DNA of 60,719 nucleotides from Gammaproteobacteria bacterium (GTDB taxonomy: Bacteria; Pseudomonadota; Gammaproteobacteria; WFUO01), in the NCBI GenBank assembly GCA_015484945.1, contig WFUO01000053.1, positions 1-60,719 on the forward strand. The letters are read 5' to 3'. The notes below the pieces were generated by a model, which did not search any database, was not told the DNA's origin, and saw nothing but the letters and a program-made list of their open reading frames with translations. Of the stretch, positions 7,581-15,587 are shown one piece after another; within the stretch, counting starts at the first letter, position 1, and each line of letters opens with the position of its first letter. The translations under genes were made by a program, and so were the position numbers.

Positions 7581-8021
7581 ATGAGCAATCTGGTAAAACG
7601 TGATCCCTGGCAGCTCTTCAACGAGCTCAGCCACATTTTCGACAGCCGTCTGTTCAACCCGAGCCAGGGTGATGGCAGCGTCACCGCAAGCGACTGGGTA
7701 CCGGCTGTGGACATCAAGGAAGACGACAAGCAGTTCACCATCATCGCCGATATCCCGGGCGTCGATCCGAAGGATATCGACGTGCACATGGAAAACGGCG
7801 TACTGACCATCAGTGGCGAGAAATATGCCGAGAAGGAAGAAGAGGCGAAAGGCTACAAGCGGACCGAGCGTGTGAAGGGCAGTTTCCTGCGCCGCTTCAC
7901 GTTGCCGGATACGGCCGATGCCGACAAGATCCAGGCGCACAGCGAGCATGGCGTGCTGAAGGTCATCATTCCGAAGCACGAGAAGGTTCAGCCGCGCAAG
8001 ATCGAGGTTGTCAGCCACTGA
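7581..8021 (+). CDS. hsp20: Small heat-shock protein, Hsp20/alpha-crystallin family
   Basis: A 146-residue protein from ATG 7581 with an AGGAGAG ribosome binding site. The N-terminal segment (LVKRDPWQLFNELSHIFDSRLF) is typical of bacterial class A Hsp20. The alpha-crystallin domain spans about residues 45-135, with DWVPAVDIKEDDKQF, ENGVLTISGEK, the GSFLRRFTLP strand and the A-x-x-x-x-G-V-L signature (EHGVLKVIIPK). It is an ATP-independent holdase that binds unfolding proteins in the cytoplasm. A sigma-32-like promoter lies just upstream. A Deg-type periplasmic protease follows on the same strand, making this a small protein-quality locus. Confidence 0.93.
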   Translation: MSNLVKRDPWQLFNELSHIFDSRLFNPSQGDGSVTASDWVPAVDIKEDDKQFTIIADIPGVDPKDIDVHMENGVLTISGEKYAEKEEEAKGYKRTERVKGSFLRRFTLPDTADADKIQAHSEHGVLKVIIPKHEKVQPRKIEVVSH

Positions 8022-8044
8022 TCAGGCGCCGAAGCCTCGTGCAG

Positions 8045-8077
8045 ACGCCGCCCAACCCGATTCCGGGCGGGCGGCGT
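8045..8077 (+). terminator. Hairpin between hsp20 and the Deg protease
   Basis: ACGCCGCCC (8045-8053) pairs perfectly with GGGCGGCGT (8069-8077) around a 15-nt loop, followed only by TTG. The T-tract is weak, so it may attenuate rather than stop transcription into the protease gene, letting the heat-shock promoter feed both. Confidence 0.45.
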
Positions 8078-8114
8078 TTGCCTGTCGAGAACGACCAAAC
8101 GGAGTAAATCACCG

Positions 8115-9491
8115 ATGCACAGACTGATCCGGTTCACCGTCATTGCCTTGATCCTGGCCGCTACGCCGTTGCGCGCGGCCGTGACCGCCGTACCGCCCCA
8201 GATCGGCGGCGAAAGAATGCCATCGCTGGCGCCGATGCTGAAGAATGTGATTCCCACGGTGGTCAATATCTCCACCGAGGGCACGGTGGCGGTGCGCGAT
8301 CCGTTCTTCGGTGATCCGTTCTTCTCCAATCCCGAATTCCGCCGCCGTTTCGGCCTGCCGTCCATGCCACGCATGCGCCGCACGCGCAGCCTTGGCTCGG
8401 GGGTGATCATCGACGCCGACAAGGGTTATATCGTTACCAACAATCATGTCATCGCGCGCGCCCACACCATCACCGTCACCCTGCGCGATGGCCGGCGCTA
8501 CAAGGCCAAACTGGTGGGCGCCGATCCGGGCTCTGACATCGCCGTGATCCGCATCGACGCGCCCAGACTCAAGGCCATCCGCATGGGTGATTCGGGCAAG
8601 CTGCGGGTGGGTGACTTCGTGGTCGCGATCGGTAACCCGTTCGGGCTGGGGCAGTCGGTAACCTCGGGCATCGTCAGCGGCCTGGGCCGCACCGGTCTGG
8701 GCATCGAGGGCTACGAAAACTTCATTCAGACCGACGCCTCGATCAATCCCGGCAACTCCGGCGGCGCGCTGGTGAACCTGCGCGGCGAACTGGTGGGCAT
8801 CAATACCGCGATCCTGTCACGCAGTGGCGGCAACATCGGCATCGGCTTCGCGATACCGGTCAATATGGCGCGCAAGATCATCGCCCAACTCATTGAACAT
8901 GGCAACGTGCGGCGCGGTTTCCTGGGCGTGCACATCCAGGATCTGACCTCGGATCTGGCCAGCGCCTTCGGCCTGGATACCCGGATCGGCGCGGTCGTGG
9001 CACGCGTTGTACCGGGTTCGGCGGCCGAGAAGGCCGGCATCAAGGTGGGTGACGTGATCACCGAGATCAATGGCAAGAAGGTCACCAGTTCGGCCATGCT
9101 GCGCAACAGCATCGGCCTGCTGCGGGTGGGTTCGAAGCTTCGTCTGAAGATCTACCGCAACGGCCGCTACATCGAGGTCGAAGCGGTGCTGAAGGCGCCG
9201 CGCACGGTGACTGCGCGCGCGGATATCCTGCATCCTTCGCTGACCGGCGCAACCCTGACCGACGAATACGACACGGCGCGCTATCGTGGCGTGCGCGGCG
9301 TACTGGTCAAGGATGTGCGGCCGGGCAGCCCGGCCTGGCGCGCCGGTTTGCGATCGGATGACATCATCGTCATGGCCAACCGCCGGCGGGTTCGCTCGAT
9401 GGCCGAGCTGGAACGCGCGCTGCGGGGCAAACGCCAGCTGTTGCTCAACATCCGCCGGGGCGACGGGGCGTTGTTCATCCTGATCCGCTAG
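8115..9491 (+). CDS. degQ: Periplasmic Deg/HtrA serine protease with two PDZ domains
   Basis: A 458-residue protein with a signal peptide (MHRLIRFTVIALILAATPLRA). The trypsin-like domain carries His111 (VTNNHVI), Asp141 (GSDIAVIRI) and Ser215 (NPGNSGGALVN), the complete catalytic triad. Two PDZ domains follow, with binding loops near RGFLGVHIQDLT and the C-terminal repeat RGVLVKDVRPGSPAWRAGL. Length and domain order fit the DegP/DegQ family, which degrades or refolds damaged envelope proteins. It lies 93 bp after hsp20, with a weak hairpin between them. DegP and DegQ cannot be told apart safely here. Confidence 0.93.
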   Translation: MHRLIRFTVIALILAATPLRAAVTAVPPQIGGERMPSLAPMLKNVIPTVVNISTEGTVAVRDPFFGDPFFSNPEFRRRFGLPSMPRMRRTRSLGSGVIIDADKGYIVTNNHVIARAHTITVTLRDGRRYKAKLVGADPGSDIAVIRIDAPRLKAIRMGDSGKLRVGDFVVAIGNPFGLGQSVTSGIVSGLGRTGLGIEGYENFIQTDASINPGNSGGALVNLRGELVGINTAILSRSGGNIGIGFAIPVNMARKIIAQLIEHGNVRRGFLGVHIQDLTSDLASAFGLDTRIGAVVARVVPGSAAEKAGIKVGDVITEINGKKVTSSAMLRNSIGLLRVGSKLRLKIYRNGRYIEVEAVLKAPRTVTARADILHPSLTGATLTDEYDTARYRGVRGVLVKDVRPGSPAWRAGLRSDDIIVMANRRRVRSMAELERALRGKRQLLLNIRRGDGALFILIR

Positions 9492-9509
9492 CCGGTGTCG
9501 CGTGCTGCT

Positions 9510-12503
9510 TCAGGTCGTTAGCCGGCGGTAGATGTCGGAGACGCGCAGCGGCAGTTTGCGTACGTCATCGACGACGGTGTAGTTGACCGCGCCGTACATG
9601 TGCGGCAGGTAGTCGTGCGCCTGGCTATCGATGGTGATGCAGAATGGATGGATGCCGCTGCGGCGGGCCTCGATCAGGGCCATGCGGGTATCCTCGATGC
9701 CGTATTCGCCCCGGTAGCCGTCGAAGTCGTCCGGCTTGCCGTCGGACAGCGTGATCAGCAGCCGGGTGCGGGCCTCGACCTGTTCGAGCAGGTGGGTGAG
9801 ATGGCGTATCGTGACACCCATGCGGGTGTAGTCGCGCGGGGTGATGTTGCAGATGCGCTGGTGCACGGTGTCATCGTAGGCGTCGTCGAAGCGCTTGATC
9901 CGGTACAGCTCGCAACGTTTGCGCGTCATGCCTGAAAAACCGTAGATCGCATAGCGGTCGCCGAGCGTTTCCAGCGCCTCGCACAACAGGATCAGTGACT
10001 CGCGCTCGGCGTCGTTGATCCAGCCCTTGGTGGAACCGCTCATGTCGATCATGAACATCACCGCGATGTTGCGCTCCAGCTTGTGCCGCTTGGTGAACAG
10101 GCGGTCAGTCATCTCCATGCCGCTGCGCACGTCGGCGTGTGCCTCGACCAGGGCGTCGATGTCGATGTCGTCTCCGTGCAGTTGGCGCTTGAGCAGTTTC
10201 TCCTCGCCGCGCAGGGCCTCGAAGGTACGGCGGATATCCTTGACCAGCGCGCTGTAGCGGCGCAGGGTGTCGTGGAAGAAGGCATCCGGCTGCGGGCTGA
10301 TGTCGATCTCGCGCAGTACGCACCAGTTCTTGCGGTAGTGCCCGCGTTTGCAGTCCCATTCGTTGTAGTGCCAGGCCCCTTCTTCGTGATAGGCGCCCTT
10401 CCAGACGTCCTGACTGGGATCGGACTCGGCTTCGGCAGGCGACCAGGCGCCATCACCGGCCGGCACCAGGTACTCGGGCGGGATGTCGCCGAAGTCCTGA
10501 ACGATGGAAGTCATCAGGCTTTCGATCTCGGCCGTGGGCGGCACCACGCGGCCGTCGTATTCGAGCTCGAACACCGGCTGTTCGTCGGTGGATTCGGGGG
10601 CCTGGCGGAGACGGAAACGCTTCGATCCGGCGTTCGTCTCCGGTTCCGGTTCGGGCGCTTCGGGACCGATCTCGTTTTGAAGACGCGCAAGCAGGGTCTG
10701 CCATTCGTTCTTCTGCCTTGCGATGCGCGCCGCGCGCGCCCGCGCCACCTGTTGCGGACGCAGCCCGCCCTCCCAGACCAGCGGGTCCGGCGCCACGCCG
10801 GTGGCGATTGCCGCGTCGAGCAGCCGGGCGCTATCGGCGGCGTTGCTGCCCGCCTGCTGAAGCTCGGCGGCGATATGTTCCCATCCGGTTGGCACCAGCG
10901 CCTGTCCGAGCTGCGCTTCCAGTGCGCGCATCTCGCGCCGGATGCCAGGCAGGTCACGCGCCAGTAACGCATCGGTACGAATACTCTCGAGCCGGTGCAG
11001 GCAGGCCATCGCCAGACCGGCATCCCCGGCATTGGCCAGCACCGCTTCCAGATCTAGATTGAACAGGCCATACCAGCCCAATGCCCACTGATGGACCAGC
11101 ATGGCCTTGTAGAGGGTGAAATTCTGCGCGCGATCCGGCAGCCGGGACAACGTCTCGGGCAGGCATACGGTTTCGCTGTCACTCCAGGCCTGATCCGCGC
11201 TGTCGATCTGCAGCTTGCGGCCGTGCAGGCCATGCACGAACTTTTCCAGCAGGCCCGCGACATCTTCCAGGCGGCAGCCGGTATCGCTGTCACGCAGCCC
11301 GGCGGCGAATTCGTCCACCGCCTGCAGGCGTTTCATTCCGGCATGCAGACCATTGACGTCGTAGGCATCCATGGCGTCGATCAGCCAGGCCTCGACGCCG
11401 GCCTCGTCCATGTGCGTGAACGCGCGCGCCGCGTGACTGGCGAACTGGTAGGCCATTTCGGCGTTGGTGCGCGCGGTGATGTCCACCCAGCGGAATACGA
11501 AGTCCTGCTGCGCGCGGGTACAGTCTGCCAGCGCGCGCGCCGGCCCCGAGGCGGTGCGACGCGACGACAGGATGGGGTCGAGCGGTACGTCGAGGCGTTC
11601 CTCGATGCGTTCGGCGCTCAGCGGCGGCAGGCCGTCGGCGGCCTGCAGGTGATCCTCGTCATCGTGCCAGCAAGCGGCTGTGGCGGCAACGAGCTCGCGC
11701 CCGTCGGCGCTTGTCAGCCCGATCTCGAGGCTGCGCGTACGCCGGCCGGGAAACGCGTCGCGCAACATTTGCGCGAGGCTGTCCACGCTCCACGAACGGT
11801 CCTGCAACGACAGCCACACACCCCGGCAGTGCGGGCTGGCCAGACGCGGCAGACCCGCGACCAGCGGGGTCAGGTCACAATCGATGTCCCACGACTGACT
11901 GCCAGGCCCGCGTTGCCAGGCACGCGGGCGCACGATCATGAGATCGAAATCACGCTGTTCACGCAGGCAGCGTTCAAACACCGCGGTGGCGTTGTCATGC
12001 AGCCACTCGACATCGGGCGAGTCGATATGACGCTGAGCGAGCGCCAGCAATTGCCCGTCGGCCTCCACGTGCACGACGCTGGCCCCCGTGTCCAGTGCCG
12101 CGCCGGTGACGCTGCCGCTGCCGGCAAACAGGTTGAGCACCCGCAGTTCGCCGAGGTGATAACAGCCCGACAACTGCTCGCGCACCCACCGCCGGCAAGC
12201 GATCAGCTCTGGTTCCACCCCGGTGCTGCCGTCGTCACGCAGTTGTACGGTCATTTCCTGTCCGTCGAGCCGCATCGACCAGCTGCGTGGCAGCGCCGGA
12301 TCGCCCGCCTGCCAGCGGCCCGCGGCGCCAACCCGATGCCAGGACCAGTCGGCCTGCCATTCCTGCATGGCCGGCTCGCCGGTGGCGCGCGCATCGGGAC
12401 GATCGACCACATAGGGGCCGAGACGCTCGAGACGCCGGCCATGACCGAAATCGAGCAGGCTGTAGTCGTCCAGCGTGGCCGGCAGGCAAATACGTTCGCT
12501 CAT
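9510..12503 (-). CDS. cbbO: CbbO-like VWA protein fused to an N-terminal methyltransferase-like domain
   Basis: A 997-residue protein from ATG 12503 (GAGGGGGG upstream). Residues ~1-310 resemble the COG1092-type SAM methyltransferase fold: DFGHGRRLERLGPYVVDRP, motif I VLNLFAGSGS (122-131), an acidic EAD (147-149) and motif IV DLMIVRPRAW (187-196), where the usual D-P-P is replaced by R-P-R. The rest follows the CbbO/NorD pattern and ends in a von Willebrand A domain with an intact MIDAS (DMSGS, about residue 818), later GFSG and TLSDGKPDD. CbbO couples the CbbQ AAA+ motor to RuBisCO. The nearby cbbQ supports that role. Standard CbbO lacks the front domain. Confidence 0.82.
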   Translation of the reverse strand: MSERICLPATLDDYSLLDFGHGRRLERLGPYVVDRPDARATGEPAMQEWQADWSWHRVGAAGRWQAGDPALPRSWSMRLDGQEMTVQLRDDGSTGVEPELIACRRWVREQLSGCYHLGELRVLNLFAGSGSVTGAALDTGASVVHVEADGQLLALAQRHIDSPDVEWLHDNATAVFERCLREQRDFDLMIVRPRAWQRGPGSQSWDIDCDLTPLVAGLPRLASPHCRGVWLSLQDRSWSVDSLAQMLRDAFPGRRTRSLEIGLTSADGRELVAATAACWHDDEDHLQAADGLPPLSAERIEERLDVPLDPILSSRRTASGPARALADCTRAQQDFVFRWVDITARTNAEMAYQFASHAARAFTHMDEAGVEAWLIDAMDAYDVNGLHAGMKRLQAVDEFAAGLRDSDTGCRLEDVAGLLEKFVHGLHGRKLQIDSADQAWSDSETVCLPETLSRLPDRAQNFTLYKAMLVHQWALGWYGLFNLDLEAVLANAGDAGLAMACLHRLESIRTDALLARDLPGIRREMRALEAQLGQALVPTGWEHIAAELQQAGSNAADSARLLDAAIATGVAPDPLVWEGGLRPQQVARARAARIARQKNEWQTLLARLQNEIGPEAPEPEPETNAGSKRFRLRQAPESTDEQPVFELEYDGRVVPPTAEIESLMTSIVQDFGDIPPEYLVPAGDGAWSPAEAESDPSQDVWKGAYHEEGAWHYNEWDCKRGHYRKNWCVLREIDISPQPDAFFHDTLRRYSALVKDIRRTFEALRGEEKLLKRQLHGDDIDIDALVEAHADVRSGMEMTDRLFTKRHKLERNIAVMFMIDMSGSTKGWINDAERESLILLCEALETLGDRYAIYGFSGMTRKRCELYRIKRFDDAYDDTVHQRICNITPRDYTRMGVTIRHLTHLLEQVEARTRLLITLSDGKPDDFDGYRGEYGIEDTRMALIEARRSGIHPFCITIDSQAHDYLPHMYGAVNYTVVDDVRKLPLRVSDIYRRLTT

Positions 12504-12643
12504 ACCCCCCTCGCGCGGCGTTCGTACGCCTGCCCCGGCAGGCAACGGCTTTCCGGCCGCCTTTTAAAGCTATCCATGGAGTGGCCGTAACAGTCTGTAA
12601 CGCAACGAGTATGTCGATTCATAACCGCAGGTGCCCGCAAAAC

Positions 12644-13030
12644 ATGGCCACACTCCAGCATATCATCCTGATCGAGGACGAACCCGACATCCAGACCGTG
12701 GTCCGCATGGCGCTGGAGATGATGGGCGGCTACCAGGTAACCACGTTCGATTCCGGCGAGGCGGCCGTGGCCGGCATCGACGGGCTGCGGCCCGACCTGA
12801 TCCTGCTGGATGTGATGATGCCGGGCATGGATGGTCCGACGACGCTTGGCCATCTGCGCGCCAAGCCGGCACTCGCCGACACGCCGGTGGTGTTCATGAC
12901 CGCCAAGGTGCAGCCGCAGGAGATCCAGACCTACCGTGATCTGGGCGCCATGGACGTGATCGCCAAACCCTTCGACCCGATGACGCTGGCCGACCAGGTG
13001 CGCGAGATCTGGGAACGCCATACGGCGTAG
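12644..13030 (+). CDS. Single-domain response regulator (CheY-like)
   Basis: A 128-residue receiver domain without an output domain. Visible residues are the acidic pocket (LIEDEPD), the phospho-acceptor Asp in DLILLDVMMPGMDGP, the conserved Thr in VVFMTAKVQ and the Lys in VIAKPFDPMT. It would relay phosphate in a phosphorelay or switch a protein partner; no histidine kinase lies nearby. The start is placed at ATG 12644 (MATLQHIILIEDE); the frame is open further upstream but overlaps the cbbO start region. It sits on the opposite strand between cbbO and cbbQ. Its link to RuBisCO activation is only positional. Confidence 0.9.
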   Translation: MATLQHIILIEDEPDIQTVVRMALEMMGGYQVTTFDSGEAAVAGIDGLRPDLILLDVMMPGMDGPTTLGHLRAKPALADTPVVFMTAKVQPQEIQTYRDLGAMDVIAKPFDPMTLADQVREIWERHTA

Positions 13031-13203
13031 GCCCCGCACCCTGCCGCGCCGTTTGTCAGTGGCCAGCCGGCATCGAACAGGCGGCGCAAGGATTTTCCGG
13101 CTATCAGTACGGGTTGGCGGCTGTGCGTGGCCGGAAACCGCTATTGCCGGTTTCCCGCTGTCCCTGTGCACCTGCGCGCGCCGCATGGGTTGCCCGCCAG
13201 CGA

Positions 13204-14016
13204 TCAGAAAACCGAGGCGCTGAGCTCATTGACCGCGCCGAGCATTTCCGGGTCGTCGGTCAGGGCCTCAGAGATGGCGCTGCGGCAGGCATGCACCGGG
13301 TCGATGCCCGAAGCAATCAGCTTGGCGGCATGCACCAGCAGGCGCGTGCTGGCGCCCTCTTCCAGACCGCTGCCTTTGAGATTGCGGGTCATGTGGGCAA
13401 AACGCACCAGGCGCTCGGCCATGGCTTCATCGACGCCGGACTCGGCCATGATGATCTCGCGTTCGAGGGCCTGGCCCGGGTAATCGAACTCCAGCGCCAC
13501 GAAACGCTGGCGGGTGCTCTGCTTGAGATCCTTGAGCACACTCTGGTAACCGGGGTTGTAGGAGATCGCCAGACAGAACTCCGGCGGCGCCTCGAGCAGC
13601 TCGCCGAGTTTTTCGATCGGCAACACGCGACGGTCGTCGGCCAGCGGATGAATGACCACGGTGGTATCCTTGCGCGCCTCGACGATCTCGTCCAGGTAGC
13701 AGATGCCGCCGCAACGCACCGCGCGCGCCAGCGGCCCGTCCACCCAGACGGTCTCGCCGCCGCTGACCAGATAGCGCCCGACCAGATCCGACGCCGTCAG
13801 GTCGTCGTGGCACGACACGGTGATCAACGGCCGCTGCAAACGCCAGGCCATGTACTCCATGAACCGGGTCTTGCCACAACCGGTCGGCCCCTTGAGCAAT
13901 ACCGGCAGGCCATTGCGCCATGCCGCCTCGAAGATCGCCACCTCGTTGCCCACCGGGGCGTAGTATGGCTCTTTCTCGATCAGGTATTCTTCCGGTTTCA
14001 GTACGCTTGCCTGCAC
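13204..14016 (-). CDS. cbbQ: CbbQ-type MoxR AAA+ ATPase (RuBisCO activase motor)
   Basis: A 270-residue protein. I place the start at GTG 14016, which has an AGGAGGT ribosome binding site, giving (V)[18 protein letters not shown]; the frame extends eight codons further with no such site. Walker A is GPTGCGKT, Walker B is [10 protein letters not shown], sensor 1 lies near [10 protein letters not shown], and an arginine-finger region is at [14 protein letters not shown]. CbbQ hexamers partner CbbO to remodel inhibited RuBisCO; NirQ/NorQ relatives activate nitric oxide reductase. With a CbbO-like gene downstream the Cbb assignment is favoured, but RuBisCO is not in the window and NorQ is a possible alternative. 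Confidence 0.85.
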   Translation of the reverse strand: MQASVLKPEEYLIEKEPYYAPVGNEVAIFEAAWRNGLPVLLKGPTGCGKTRFMEYMAWRLQRPLITVSCHDDLTASDLVGRYLVSGGETVWVDGPLARAVRCGGICYLDEIVEARKDTTVVIHPLADDRRVLPIEKLGELLEAPPEFCLAISYNPGYQSVLKDLKQSTRQRFVALEFDYPGQALEREIIMAESGVDEAMAERLVRFAHMTRNLKGSGLEEGASTRLLVHAAKLIASGIDPVHACRSAISEALTDDPEMLGAVNELSASVF

Positions 14017-14295
14017 GCGACCTCCTGCGGCTGCCTTCAAAAATCCCAGTGTTTCACTCGCATATTTACCGTACCGGGCCGCTGTCCGCTCTGCAACATA
14101 AATAAGTTATATAGACATTCTATTTGCTTATTTGAAAATTCGATTGTCCAGCAGTACTTTACGCTGGCAGAGCCGAATAAAGCAGAGTAGGGTATAGGCT
14201 CCCGAATTTTCCCGGATGGCGGTCCTGACAACAGCTATTTCTATACGCCCTCCGGCCGGATTTCAAAAAGCAACATCCTTAATGGAGGAGTATCG

Positions 14296-15582
14296 ATGTC
14301 GGAGATAGTCGCTAGCAACGAGACCATCCTGGTCGTCGGCGGCGGTATCAGCGGCATGACCGCGGCCCTCGAGGCAGCCGAGTGTGGCAAGCAGGTGATC
14401 CTGCTTGAAAAGACCCCGGCCCTGGGCGGACGCGTCAGCCAGCTTTACCGTTATTTCCCGAAACTGTGCCATCCGACCTGTGGTCTGGAGATCAACCTGC
14501 GCCGTGTCAAGGCCAACCCGAATCTCAGGGTGCTGACCATGGCCGAGGTCACCGCGGTCTCGGGCGATGCCGGCAACTACAGCGTCAAGGTCAGGATCAG
14601 CCCGCGCTACGTCAACGAGAACTGCACCGCCTGTGGCGAATGCGAAAAGGCCGTCGAGGCCGAATTCGACGACGAGTTCAACTACGGGCTGGGCAAGCGC
14701 AAGGGCGCGTATCTGCCACACAAAATGGCCTTCCCGCAGCGCTATGTGATCGACCCGGCCATCATCGGTACCGCTGATGCCGACAAGGCAAAAGAGGCCT
14801 GCAAGTATGGCGCCATCGATCTCGACATGCAGGAACAGGAGATCGAGCTGACCGTGGGCGCGATCATCTGGGCCACCGGCTGGCGCCCCTACGATGCGGC
14901 CAGGATCCAGCCCTATGGCTACGACCGCATCGCCAATGTCATCACCAGCGTCGAGTTCGAACGCATGGCCGATCCGTACGGCCCCACCGGCGGCAAGCTG
15001 CTGCGCCCGTCGGATGGCAAGGAGGCGAAGGACATCGCCTTCATCCAGTGCGCCGGTTCGCGTGACCGCAACCACCTCAAGCACTGCTCGCGCATCTGCT
15101 GCATGGCCAGCCTCAAGCAGTCCACCTACGTGACCGAGAAACACGGCGAGGACGGCAAGGCGACCATCTACTATATCGATATCCGCGCCATCGACCGTAT
15201 CGATGACTTCTACCGCAAGGTCAAGGAAAACCCGAACGTTTCGTTCATCAAGTCCAAGGTGGCCAACATCGTCGAAGACAAGGAGACCGGCAACCCGGTG
15301 CTGCGCGGCGTGGACACCGAGGGCTATCACCGCTACGAGAACCCACACGATCTGGTCGTTCTGGCCGTGGGCATGGAACCCAGCGTTCCGGCCGACGCCT
15401 TCCCGGTCGATGTCGAGATCAACGAGGAAGGGTTCATTGAAGCAAGTCCTGACAATGGCGCGGTATTCGCCGCCGGCTGCTCGTCCGACGCACTGGACGT
15501 CAACCGCGCGGTTCAGAGCGCCACGGCCAGTGCGTTGCGCGCCATTCAGGTCATCAACCGCGCTGCAGGAACGGAGGGTTAA
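14296..15582 (+). CDS. qmoA: QmoA-type flavoprotein (HdrA-like subunit of quinone-interacting oxidoreductase)
   Basis: A 428-residue protein with a GGAGGAG ribosome binding site. The N-terminal FAD-binding Rossmann motif is ILVVGGGISGM, followed by LLEKTPALGGRVSQL. Cysteine motifs include CHPTCGLEINLRRV, CTACGECEKA and IQCAGSRDRN...CSRICCMASLKQ, as in HdrA/QmoA. The C-terminal FAD contact is VFAAGCSSDALDVNRAVQSA. QmoA is a cytoplasmic subunit of the Qmo complex that links APS reductase to the quinone pool; in sulfur oxidisers it would take electrons from AprBA. It is the first gene of the four-gene operon ending at the terminator at 19377. Confidence 0.93.
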   Translation: MSEIVASNETILVVGGGISGMTAALEAAECGKQVILLEKTPALGGRVSQLYRYFPKLCHPTCGLEINLRRVKANPNLRVLTMAEVTAVSGDAGNYSVKVRISPRYVNENCTACGECEKAVEAEFDDEFNYGLGKRKGAYLPHKMAFPQRYVIDPAIIGTADADKAKEACKYGAIDLDMQEQEIELTVGAIIWATGWRPYDAARIQPYGYDRIANVITSVEFERMADPYGPTGGKLLRPSDGKEAKDIAFIQCAGSRDRNHLKHCSRICCMASLKQSTYVTEKHGEDGKATIYYIDIRAIDRIDDFYRKVKENPNVSFIKSKVANIVEDKETGNPVLRGVDTEGYHRYENPHDLVVLAVGMEPSVPADAFPVDVEINEEGFIEASPDNGAVFAAGCSSDALDVNRAVQSATASALRAIQVINRAAGTEG

Positions 15583-15587
15583 TCGAC

